From contig JAUZRX010000006.1 of assembly GCA_030949985.1 (NCBI GenBank), forward strand, positions 61,723-125,722: a stretch of DNA of 64,000 nt. Reading direction: 5' to 3'. A program made the translations under genes and the position numbers. The notes beneath the pieces were generated by a model. It was given only the letters and a program-made list of their open reading frames with translations, was not told where the DNA came from and searched no databases. Source of the stretch: Acidobacteriota bacterium. GTDB lineage: Bacteria; Acidobacteriota; Polarisedimenticolia; J045. Of the stretch, positions 55,255-62,903 are shown one piece after another. Every line of letters begins with the position of its first letter. Position 1 is the first letter of the stretch.

Positions 55255-55950
55255 ATGCCCGCTCGGCACGGCTTTCAGCCTCTCTTCTTCGCCTGTCTCG
55301 TGATGCTCTCGTCGCCTGCCGTCGTTCCGGCGGAAGTCCCGGTCCGTGACGAGGTGTGCCTCGAGTGCCACCTGCCCGCCCGCCACGGCCTGTCGATGCA
55401 CCCGTTGGGGGTTCGGCCGACGCGCTCCGGAAAATTGCCCCTGGTCGATGGCCTGGTCGGCTGCTCGACCTGCCATGAGCGCCACGGGTCGACCCTGGAA
55501 ACGAGTGTCGCGGACGATTTCCACCTGCGTCTCCAGCCGCCCCTGCTGTGCGCGAGCTGTCACCGGGGCGCCGACGGGCGGTGGGACCGACCCCATGCCC
55601 TGTACGCCGATACGATCCACGGCGGGTCGCGCCTGGCGGGCGGAGATGGAGGCCTGGCCCGCTTCGATGCGCTCTCCCTGCGTTGCCTGAGTTGCCACGA
55701 CGGCAACAGCGCTCCCGCGGCGGCGTTTACCGAGGGACCTTCGATGGGAGAAACGGGTCGGAGTCACCCCATCGGCGTGGCTTTCCGCCGCTCCGCGACC
55801 GCCGCGGTGATCGATGACCAGGGGCCGGCGCGATGGTTCGGCGGCCGGGTGGGCTGCACGTCCTGCCACCGGCTCTACGGCAGCCCGAGCCCGCACCTGC
55901 CGGCGTCCTCCGGGCTGGACCGGCTCTGCCAGGGCTGTCATCGCTACTGA
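55255..55950 (+). CDS. hexaheme cytochrome c
   Basis: 231 residues from ATG 55255. The signal peptide is about 1-26 (PAEV cleavage). Six CxxCH sites are present (CLECH, CSTCH, CASCH, CLSCH, CTSCH, CQGCH), spread over most of the chain. Extra histidines (MHPLG, SHPIG) may be distal ligands. A 173-bp gap separates it from the 9-heme gene with no clear ribosome binding site, so its exact start is the least certain in the cluster. The last seven bases overlap the convergent amidohydrolase gene. Confidence 0.85.
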   Translation: MPARHGFQPLFFACLVMLSSPAVVPAEVPVRDEVCLECHLPARHGLSMHPLGVRPTRSGKLPLVDGLVGCSTCHERHGSTLETSVADDFHLRLQPPLLCASCHRGADGRWDRPHALYADTIHGGSRLAGGDGGLARFDALSLRCLSCHDGNSAPAAAFTEGPSMGETGRSHPIGVAFRRSATAAVIDDQGPARWFGGRVGCTSCHRLYGSPSPHLPASSGLDRLCQGCHRY

Positions 55951-57293
55951 GGGACGGCCTCTCCCAGAGTCTCGATGAAGCGCACGGGGCGTCCGCCGGG
56001 AGGGCCGACGATTTCGCCGTCCCGCATGGCGAGCCGGCCGCCCACCACCGTGGCCCGCGGCCAGCCCTGGACCGTGCAGCCTTCGAAGGGACTCCAGCCG
56101 CAGCGGCTGGCGAGCCAGGCCCCGGTGATTTCCTGCCGGGCTTCCAGGTCGACCAGGGTCAGGTCGGCGTCATAGCCCACCGCCAGCCGCCCCTTGCCGG
56201 CGATCGAGTAGACCCGGGCGGGTCCGGCGGAGGTCAGGTCCACCACCCGCTCGAGGCTCAGGCGCCCCCGGGCGCAATGGTCGAGGAGCAGGGGCAGCAG
56301 GGTCTGGACGCCGGGCATCCCCGAAGGCGAGGCGGGGTAGGGCCGGGCCTTCTCCTCGCGGGTGTGGGGGGCGTGGTCGGAGCCCACCACGTCGACGATG
56401 CCGGCCTGCAGCGCAAGCCAGAGCCCGTCCCGGTGCTCTTCGCCGCGGATCGGCGGGTTCATCTGGGCCCGGCTGCCAAGCCGCCGGTAGCACTCGGGAG
56501 CGGCGAGGGTCAGGTGCTGAGGCGTGACCTCGACGGTGGCGATGTCCCGCGCGTCGGCGAGCAGCGTCATCTCGTCGCGGGTGCTGACATGGAGCACGTG
56601 AACCGGGCGTCCGGTTCGGCGCGCCAGTCCGAGCAAACGGCGAGTAGCGATCAGGGCCGTCTCGGCGTCCCGCCAGTGGGGGTGTTCTGCGGGGTCGGCG
56701 CCGTCCCGGACCCGGGCGAAGCGCTCGCGCAGGCGGGCTTCGTCCTCGGCGTGCACGGCCACCCGGCGCCGGCCCGAGCCGAGGACCCGCTCGAGCAGGG
56801 CCTCGGACTCGACCAGCAGGGAGCCTGTGGACGAGCCCATGAAGACCTTCACACCCGCGCAACCCGGCAGGCGTTCGAGTCGCGCCAGGTGATCGACGTT
56901 CTCTTCCGCCGCACCGATGAAGAAGGCCACGTGGCAGTGAGCGCGCCCCTCGGCCCGGGCGAGTTTGTCCTCGAGTTCTCCCGCACCGAGGGTGTTGGGC
57001 CGGGTGTTGGGCATCTCGAAGATGGCGGTCACCCCGCCGAGGACCGCCGCGGCGGTCCCGGTGGCCAGGTCCTCCTTGTGGGTCAGGCCGGGTTCGCGAA
57101 AATGAACCTGGGTGTCGATGACGCCGGGCAGCACGTGCAGGCCCCGGGCGTCGAGAGTCTGCGCGGCGCTCGAGCCGGCCAGGTCGCCGATGGCGGCGAT
57201 GCGACCGGCGCGCAGGCCCACGTCCGCGCGATGGCGGCCGCCGGGAAGCAGGCAGGTCCCGCCGCGCACCAGCAAATCGAAAGGTTGGCTCAT
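55944..57293 (-). CDS. pyrC: dihydroorotase-type amidohydrolase
   Basis: 449 residues. The cyclic-amidohydrolase fold is clear: DTQVHFREPGLTHKEDL, the carbamylated-lysine segment GVKVFMGSSTG (about K155), HVLHVST, and DHAPHT with the catalytic aspartate. The first zinc histidine of the usual HxH is glutamine (DTQVH), a feature of a known dihydroorotase-like subfamily. The rest of the sequence matches that subfamily over its length. The reaction would be carbamoyl-aspartate to dihydroorotate, but a related hydantoinase-type substrate cannot be excluded. No other pyrimidine genes are nearby. Confidence 0.85.
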   Translation of the reverse strand: MSQPFDLLVRGGTCLLPGGRHRADVGLRAGRIAAIGDLAGSSAAQTLDARGLHVLPGVIDTQVHFREPGLTHKEDLATGTAAAVLGGVTAIFEMPNTRPNTLGAGELEDKLARAEGRAHCHVAFFIGAAEENVDHLARLERLPGCAGVKVFMGSSTGSLLVESEALLERVLGSGRRRVAVHAEDEARLRERFARVRDGADPAEHPHWRDAETALIATRRLLGLARRTGRPVHVLHVSTRDEMTLLADARDIATVEVTPQHLTLAAPECYRRLGSRAQMNPPIRGEEHRDGLWLALQAGIVDVVGSDHAPHTREEKARPYPASPSGMPGVQTLLPLLLDHCARGRLSLERVVDLTSAGPARVYSIAGKGRLAVGYDADLTLVDLEARQEITGAWLASRCGWSPFEGCTVQGWPRATVVGGRLAMRDGEIVGPPGGRPVRFIETLGEAVPQ

Positions 57294-57342
57294 CAGGGTC
57301 TCCGGCGGGGATTCTACCCTGCTTGGGCGGATCTGCCGATTT

Positions 57343-57363
57343 ACAGACGGTTTACCGGTCTGT
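57343..57363. promoter_or_regulatory. dyad upstream of the two-component genes
   Basis: ACAGAC (57343-57348) and GTCTGT (57358-57363) flank an inner GGT/ACC symmetry. It lies 15 bases before a TATACT element (57379-57384) and could be an operator for autoregulation. A mirrored use for the divergent amidohydrolase gene is also possible. Confidence 0.4.
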
Positions 57364-57378
57364 CCACCCCAGGATCGC

Positions 57379-57384
57379 TATACT
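57379..57384 (+). promoter_or_regulatory. candidate -10 element (TATACT)
   Basis: TATACT ends 16 bases before the start codon of the response-regulator gene. The transcript would have a very short leader that just includes the GGAGGAG ribosome binding site. Confidence 0.4.
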
Positions 57385-57400
57385 TTCGGAGGAGATGCCG

Positions 57401-58081
57401 ATGAAGATCCTTGTGGTGGAAGACGAGCCGCTGCTCCGGGAAGGTCTCGTCGATCTGCTCGAGGGGGCGGGACACCAGGTGACCACGGCGGAGAATGGCC
57501 CCCAAGCCGCTGAGCGCGGCGCGGCCGAGACCTTCGATCTGGTGCTGCTCGACCTGATGCTGCCGGGCTTCGACGGGATCGAGGTCTGCCGGCGGCTGAA
57601 GAAGGTTCGTCCGGCGCTGCCGATCCTGATGCTCACCGCCCGGGGCTCGGAAGACGACAAGGTCGCTGGACTCGAGGCGGGTGCCGACGACTACGTCACC
57701 AAGCCTTTCGGCGCCAAGGAACTGCTGGCCCGGGTGGCCGCCATCGGACGGCGGGCCGATCTGGCCCCTGCCGTTCCCGAGGTGATCGAGGTCGCAGGCT
57801 GCACCCTCGATCTGGGTCGCTGCGTGGCGCTGCGTGATGGAGAGGAGATCCACCTCACCGCGCGGGAGGCGGGAATTCTCCGCTGGCTCTATCGCCATCG
57901 CACCAGGGCCGTGAGTCGCGCGGAGTTGCTCGAACACGTCTGGGGCGCCCGGGGCGACCTTCAGACCCGCACCGTGGACATGACGGTGGCCAAGCTGCGG
58001 CAAAAAATCGAAGAGCACTCCGCCTCGCCGAAGATCATCGTCACGGTGACGGGAGTCGGTTACGCATGGGGCGAGGTCTAA
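57401..58081 (+). CDS. OmpR/PhoB-type response regulator
   Basis: 226 residues from ATG 57401 (GGAGGAG at 8 bases). The receiver domain has the acidic pair EDE, the phospho-acceptor D51 (LLDLMLP), a conserved T in LTARG and K in YVTKPFG. A winged-helix output domain follows (about 125-225, HLTAREAGILRWLYRHR; RTVDMTVAKLRQKIE; VTGVGYAW). It is coupled to the histidine kinase by a 16-bp overlap. The regulon is unknown; the adjacent cytochrome cluster is a possible target. Confidence 0.94.
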   Translation: MKILVVEDEPLLREGLVDLLEGAGHQVTTAENGPQAAERGAAETFDLVLLDLMLPGFDGIEVCRRLKKVRPALPILMLTARGSEDDKVAGLEAGADDYVTKPFGAKELLARVAAIGRRADLAPAVPEVIEVAGCTLDLGRCVALRDGEEIHLTAREAGILRWLYRHRTRAVSRAELLEHVWGARGDLQTRTVDMTVAKLRQKIEEHSASPKIIVTVTGVGYAWGEV

Positions 58082-59817
58082 GACGCTGGCGGGAGCAATA
58101 CTCCCGCACCCTCCTGGCCCTGGCCCTGACCACGGTCGCCGTGGCCCTGCCCAGCACGGCGCTCTACGTGGCGGGAGAGCAGGCGACGCGACGCGATGCC
58201 GATCAGCGGCGGCGGGCGGTGGACCGCCGGGCCCGCCGGGCCGCCGAGTCGCTGGCCACCAAGCTGCACCAGCGTCTCGAAGCCCTGCTGGCCAACGAAG
58301 ACCGGCGCCCCTTCTATCATTACCAGAATCTCTATCATGATCCCCGGGGAGCCCACCGGGGTCCCTCCGTGGTTCCCTCGCCCCTGGCCCAGGGACCCGC
58401 GGACCCGTTGATTCGTTCCCATTTCCAGATTGGGCCCGATGGCCGGGTCAGCTTGCCCACGGTGAACCTGGAGCTGCCCGAAATGAGCTGCGTCCGTCAA
58501 CGGGAACGGCACATGGCGATGTTGCGTTCGCTCCAGCCCGCGGCGCCGATCTGCTGCGAGGACGACAAGGACCCGATGCGGGCCAAGCTGGCTCGACGCT
58601 CCCGGGAACGCCAGGAGGATTTTCCATCCCGGGTCGTTCGTCTCGACGAGATCGATTGGCTGCAGAACCTGGAGGCCAGCGAGATCTACGCCCGGATCAA
58701 GCAGGGTGGCGTGTCGGTGGGCCTGGGTGAGCGTACCGGGCGGCAGGTGGAGATCCGGGTCGAGGGATTTCGTTGGAAGACCGTCCCTCTCGAGGAAGGG
58801 GCGAGCCTGGTGGCGCTGCGCAGGGTGCTGACTCCCGTCGGTTTGCTGACCCAGGGGTTCGTGGTCTGCAACGAGGCGATGGGGCAATGGCTCGAGGCGG
58901 CTCCCATGCCGGCCCGTTTCGCCCGCCCGGACTCTTCCGGCGACCTGGTGTTCGCTCCCCTGCACCTGCCGGGGGTGGACTGGGGGATCGCCGTCGATCC
59001 CCGGCAGGAGTTGCAGCAGGCCGCGGTTCACGCCCGGGCGGCTTCGGAACGCTTCCACCGGCTGTTTGTCGTGCTGACCCTCGCCGCGGCCTTGGCCGGA
59101 GGCCTGGCGGTGGTGGTGGTCTGGCAGGCCGAGCGCCTGGCGCGCCAGCGCTCCCGCTTCGCGGCTTCGGCGGCCCACGAACTCCGGACCCCCCTGGCCA
59201 GCCTGCGGATGTATGGGGAGATGCTGGCCGACGGCCTGGGCAATCCGGCCAGGAGTCGGGACTACGCCCGCCGGGTGGCGGGAGAGGCCGAGCGTCTCGG
59301 CCGGGTGGTGTCCAACGTGCTCGGCTTCAGTCGTCTCGAGCAGGGCTTGCTCAAGGTCGACCCCCAGCCGGGGGATCTCGGCGCCGCGGTGCGGGATCAC
59401 GTGGCCCGCATCGCCCCGGCCCTCGAGCAGGCCGGGGCCACGGTGGAAGTCGAAGTCGAGGACGCCCTGCCTGCCGTCTGCTTCGATCACGACGCCCTGG
59501 GGCAGATCTTGCAGAACCTGCTGGACAACGCCGAGAAGTACTCACGGGGGTGCGAGGACCGGCGGATCCGGGTGCGGGTGAGAGGCGAGGGCAGCCAGGT
59601 GGTCGTGCAGGTGGTGGACCACGGTCCGGGGATTCCCGCCGAGTTGCGGGGCCGGCTCTTCGAGGCTTTCAGCCGGGGGTCGAACACCGATGTTCCCGAG
59701 GGTCTGGGCCTGGGGCTGATGCTGACCCGCTCTTTGGCTCGCCTGCAGGGTGCCCGGGTCCAGGTCGCCAACGGGAAGAGCGGCGGCGCGGTGATGAGCG
59801 TCTTCTTCCCCGGTTGA
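58066..59817 (+). CDS. membrane sensor histidine kinase with unrecognised extracytoplasmic domain
   Basis: 583 residues. One helix (about 15-37) and another (about 327-350) flank a roughly 290-residue extracytoplasmic region that matches no sensor family I know; it contains MSC, ICCEDDKD and VVCNE cysteine segments. The kinase part follows: AAHELRTPLASLRMY (phospho-acceptor His), ILQNLLDNAEKYSR (N box), DHGPGIP (G1) and GLGLGLMLTR (G2). The paired cysteines (ICC) suggest redox or metal sensing, as a guess. It is translationally coupled to the response regulator. Confidence 0.9.
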   Translation: MGRGLRRWREQYSRTLLALALTTVAVALPSTALYVAGEQATRRDADQRRRAVDRRARRAAESLATKLHQRLEALLANEDRRPFYHYQNLYHDPRGAHRGPSVVPSPLAQGPADPLIRSHFQIGPDGRVSLPTVNLELPEMSCVRQRERHMAMLRSLQPAAPICCEDDKDPMRAKLARRSRERQEDFPSRVVRLDEIDWLQNLEASEIYARIKQGGVSVGLGERTGRQVEIRVEGFRWKTVPLEEGASLVALRRVLTPVGLLTQGFVVCNEAMGQWLEAAPMPARFARPDSSGDLVFAPLHLPGVDWGIAVDPRQELQQAAVHARAASERFHRLFVVLTLAAALAGGLAVVVVWQAERLARQRSRFAASAAHELRTPLASLRMYGEMLADGLGNPARSRDYARRVAGEAERLGRVVSNVLGFSRLEQGLLKVDPQPGDLGAAVRDHVARIAPALEQAGATVEVEVEDALPAVCFDHDALGQILQNLLDNAEKYSRGCEDRRIRVRVRGEGSQVVVQVVDHGPGIPAELRGRLFEAFSRGSNTDVPEGLGLGLMLTRSLARLQGARVQVANGKSGGAVMSVFFPG

Positions 59818-59923
59818 CGCTCCGCTCCGGCGGATATTTCGGAACTGTCTTTAAATTGCTGCAAACAAACAGCTAAGGCCGGTATCGAGAAGGGCCGGAA
59901 GGGTTCGGAGGCGGGAGCGGCGC

Positions 59924-59952
59924 TTGAGCTTTTCCGGATCTCTCTCAATATT
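59924..59952 (+). promoter_or_regulatory. candidate promoter of topA
   Basis: TTGAGC (59924-59929) and AATATT (59947-59952) are separated by 17 bases in an unusually AT-rich intergenic stretch, about 80 bases before topA. Each matches four of six consensus positions. Confidence 0.4.
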
Positions 59953-60032
59953 ACCGGCGGATTGGCGGGTACTTACCTGCCCCACTGCCCGATAAGTTAG
60001 CCGCGCTGGCTGCGGGGCAGGAGAAAGGACAC

Positions 60033-62645
60033 ATGACCGCCCTCGTCATCGTCGAGTCGCCGGCCAAGGCCAAGACCATTTCCCGCATCCTCGGCAAGGG
60101 GTATCTCGTGGAGGCGAGTTACGGTCATATTCGCGACCTGCCCTCGAGCGCCGCCCAGATTCCGGCCAGGTTCAAAAAAGAGGAGTGGGCCCGGCTGGGG
60201 GTCAACGTGGATGACGGCTTCGAGCCGCTCTACATCACGCCCAGCGACAAGAAGAAATACGTCAAGCAACTCAAGGAGGCCCTCAAGAAGGCCGATCGCC
60301 TGCTGCTGGCCACCGATGAAGATCGAGAAGGGGAGAGCATCTCCTGGCACGTGGTGGAGGTGCTCAAGCCCAAGGTGCCCGTCGAGCGCATCGCCTTCCA
60401 CGAGATCACCCCCCGGGCGATTCGGGAGGCGGTGGAGCATCCGCGGCAGATCAACGATTCACTGGTCCGGGCCCAGGAGAGCCGGCGGGTGCTCGACCGG
60501 CTCTTCGGCTATTCCCTCTCGCCGCTGCTGTGGAAGAAGGTGGCCCGGGGCCTGTCCGCAGGCCGGGTGCAGTCGGTGGCCGTGCGCCTGTGCGTGATGC
60601 GCGAGCGGGAGCGCATCGCCTTCCGCGAGGCGGAGTACTGGGACGCCGAGGCGGAACTGGATGCGGCGGGCAAGACCTTCAAGGCCCGCCTGGTGCGGCT
60701 GGACGGCAAGAAGGTGGCGGTCGGCGCCGACTTCGAGCAGACCACCGGCCAGCCCAAGCGTCCCGGGGCGGTGGAGTGGATTCCGGACGAGGCCCGGGCG
60801 CGGGAGATCTGCGCTTCGTTGGTGGGCCCCTGGCGTGTGCACAGCGTCGAGGAAAAGCCCCAGACCTGGCGCCCGGCGCCGCCGTTCACCACATCCTCGC
60901 TGCAGCAGGAGGCCAACCGCAAGCTGGGCTTCTCCGCCCGGCACACCATGCGCGTCGCCCAGCGGCTTTACGAGGGCATCGACGTGGGGCAGGGCCTCGG
61001 CGGCCTGATCACCTACATGAGAACCGACTCGGTGGTACTGTCCGAGACGGCCCTGGGAGAGGCGGAGAAGGTGATCCGCTCTCGCTTCGGTGACGACTAC
61101 CACCAGGGCTGGCGGCAGTACAAGACCCGCACCGCCGGGGCCCAGGAGGCTCACGAGGCGATCCGCCCCACGGACCTTTCCCGGCGACCGGAGGACGTGG
61201 CCGGGCACTTGGGAAAGGACGAGGCGCGGCTCTACGAGCTGATCTGGAAGCGCACCATCGCCAGCCAGATGGCCGACGCCCAGGTGCTGCGGACCAGCGT
61301 CGAGGTGGAAGTGCCGCGGAAAGACGGTTCCCGGGCGCTGTTCGCCGCGTCGGGGAAGACGATCCGGTTCCCCGGTTACCTGCGGGCTTACGTCGAGGGT
61401 TCCGACGATCCCGACGCGGAGATCGCCGACCGGGAAACCTTCCTGCCGCCGCTGAAAACGGGCCAGGAGCTCGAGGCGCGGGGGCTCGAGCCCCTGGGGC
61501 ACCGGACTCTGCCGCCGGCGCGCTACACCGAGGCGACCCTGGTCAAGAAGCTGGAAGGGGAGGGCATCGGGCGGCCCTCGACCTATGCCACGATCATCGA
61601 GACGATTCAGGCCCGGGGTTACGTGCGCAAGCGGAAGAACGCCCTGGTGCCCACCTTCACCGCCTTCGCCGTGACCCAGCTCCTCGAGCAGCACTTCGCG
61701 GAGTACGTGGACACCGAGTTCACGGCGCGGCTCGAGGAGCAACTCGATGAAATCGCCCAGGGCAAGCTGGACTGGCGGGACCAGTTGCGGCAGTTCTACC
61801 TCGGTGAGGGGCGGAACGGACCGGGGCTGAAGGACCAGATCTCCCAGGTGGAGGCCAGGATCGAGTACCCGGCGATCGAAGTGGGAGTCGATCCCGCCAG
61901 CGGCGAGAAGGTCATCGTCAAGGTCGGGCGCTATGGGCCCTACCTGCAGATGAACGGCGTGATGGCGTCGATTTCCGACGAGATCGCTCCCGACGAGCTG
62001 GACCTGGAACTGGCCCTGGAGCTGATCCGCAAGAAGCAGGAAGGACCGCGGCTGGTGGGGGTCGACCCGGAGACGGGGTTGAACATCTACGCCCAGCACG
62101 GCCGCTTCGGGCCTTACGTGCAGCTCGGGGAGAGCCCCAAGGAAAAGGGCGATCCCAAGCCGAGGCGGGCCTCGCTGCCGGCGGGGGTGACCGAAGACAC
62201 GGTGGACCTGGCCCTGGCCACCAAGCTGCTGTCGCTGCCGCGGACCCTGGGGCAGCACCCGGACAGCGGCGAGGACGTGATCGCCGCCATCGGCCGTTTC
62301 GGGCCCTACATCAAGTGTGGGGACGATTCGCGCTCGCTGCGCTCGGGGGACGACGACGTCTACACGATCACCCTCGAGCGGGCGCTTGAGATTCTGGCGC
62401 GGCCCAAGCGGGGGCGTGGGCGACGGGCGGCGGCCCGCACGGTGCTCAAGGACCTGGGCCAGCCGCCGACGGGGGCGGGGCCGGTGCAGGTGCTCGACGG
62501 GCCTTACGGGCCGTACATCACCAACGGTGAGTTGAACGCCAAGCTGCCGGAGGAGGTGGCCCTCGAGGATTTGAGTCTCGAGCAGGCGGCGCAGATTCTG
62601 GCCACGCGGGGGAAGGCGCCGAAGCGGCGGGCCCGGTCGAAGTAG
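60033..62645 (+). CDS. topA: DNA topoisomerase I
   Basis: 870 residues. The TOPRIM domain (about 1-140: VESPAKAKTISRILG and ATDEDREGESISWH with the metal-binding DxDxE) is followed by the type IA core with the catalytic tyrosine in LITYMRTDS (Y328). C-terminal repeats come next, with VGRYGPYLQ, GRFGPYVQLGE, GRFGPYIKCG and GPYGPYITNGE. There are no zinc-binding tetracysteine modules, as in cyanobacterial, actinobacterial and some other forms. It relaxes negative supercoils. A 215-bp AT-richer region precedes the gene. Confidence 0.97.
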   Translation: MTALVIVESPAKAKTISRILGKGYLVEASYGHIRDLPSSAAQIPARFKKEEWARLGVNVDDGFEPLYITPSDKKKYVKQLKEALKKADRLLLATDEDREGESISWHVVEVLKPKVPVERIAFHEITPRAIREAVEHPRQINDSLVRAQESRRVLDRLFGYSLSPLLWKKVARGLSAGRVQSVAVRLCVMRERERIAFREAEYWDAEAELDAAGKTFKARLVRLDGKKVAVGADFEQTTGQPKRPGAVEWIPDEARAREICASLVGPWRVHSVEEKPQTWRPAPPFTTSSLQQEANRKLGFSARHTMRVAQRLYEGIDVGQGLGGLITYMRTDSVVLSETALGEAEKVIRSRFGDDYHQGWRQYKTRTAGAQEAHEAIRPTDLSRRPEDVAGHLGKDEARLYELIWKRTIASQMADAQVLRTSVEVEVPRKDGSRALFAASGKTIRFPGYLRAYVEGSDDPDAEIADRETFLPPLKTGQELEARGLEPLGHRTLPPARYTEATLVKKLEGEGIGRPSTYATIIETIQARGYVRKRKNALVPTFTAFAVTQLLEQHFAEYVDTEFTARLEEQLDEIAQGKLDWRDQLRQFYLGEGRNGPGLKDQISQVEARIEYPAIEVGVDPASGEKVIVKVGRYGPYLQMNGVMASISDEIAPDELDLELALELIRKKQEGPRLVGVDPETGLNIYAQHGRFGPYVQLGESPKEKGDPKPRRASLPAGVTEDTVDLALATKLLSLPRTLGQHPDSGEDVIAAIGRFGPYIKCGDDSRSLRSGDDDVYTITLERALEILARPKRGRGRRAAARTVLKDLGQPPTGAGPVQVLDGPYGPYITNGELNAKLPEEVALEDLSLEQAAQILATRGKAPKRRARSK

Positions 62646-62673
62646 GGGGGCCTCGGTACTGGTGGTGGGGGTC

Positions 62674-62800
62674 GCGCGGCGCGCGGGTGCGGGGAGGGCA
62701 CCGGCGGGCGCCAAACGGGTGCTGGGACGGGTGCGGGGTGGTGGGGGTCGGCACCCGTTTGGAAAACCCGCCGGACCCTCCGCGCACCCGCACGCCGCGC
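62674..62800. repeat. 127-bp imperfect palindrome between topA and the integrase
   Basis: Left arm 62674-62722 and right arm 62751-62800 pair almost completely (about 45 of 49 positions, with small asymmetric bulges) around a 28-base loop. The inner AAACGGGTGC/GCACCCGTTT and the outer GCGGGTGC/GCACCCGC blocks are perfect. It starts 29 bases after the topA stop. It might be a terminator, a repeat element or a structural recombination site. There is no T-tract and there are no canonical attC R boxes (RYYYAAC/GTTRRRY). Confidence 0.75.
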
Positions 62801-62803
62801 ATC

Positions 62804-62847
62804 GGGGGGGAGCACGGGGGGCGCCGGGGGGGCGTCTCGGTTGCGGG
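62804..62847 (+). other. G-run tract, potential G-quadruplex
   Basis: Runs of 7, 6 and 7 G separated by 5 and 4 bases, followed by a GGG after a longer loop. The composition would permit a quadruplex on the plus strand. It lies between the palindrome and the integrase. Confidence 0.35.
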
Positions 62848-62903
62848 ACAGGCGGGCGCGGCTGAGGCGGGTCTTTTCGGGGGGACGGGGTGATCATCGG
62901 TTC

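Noticed and set aside
62650..62903. Canonical attC or attI site
   Set aside because: No GTTRRRY/RYYYAAC pair flanks the palindrome.
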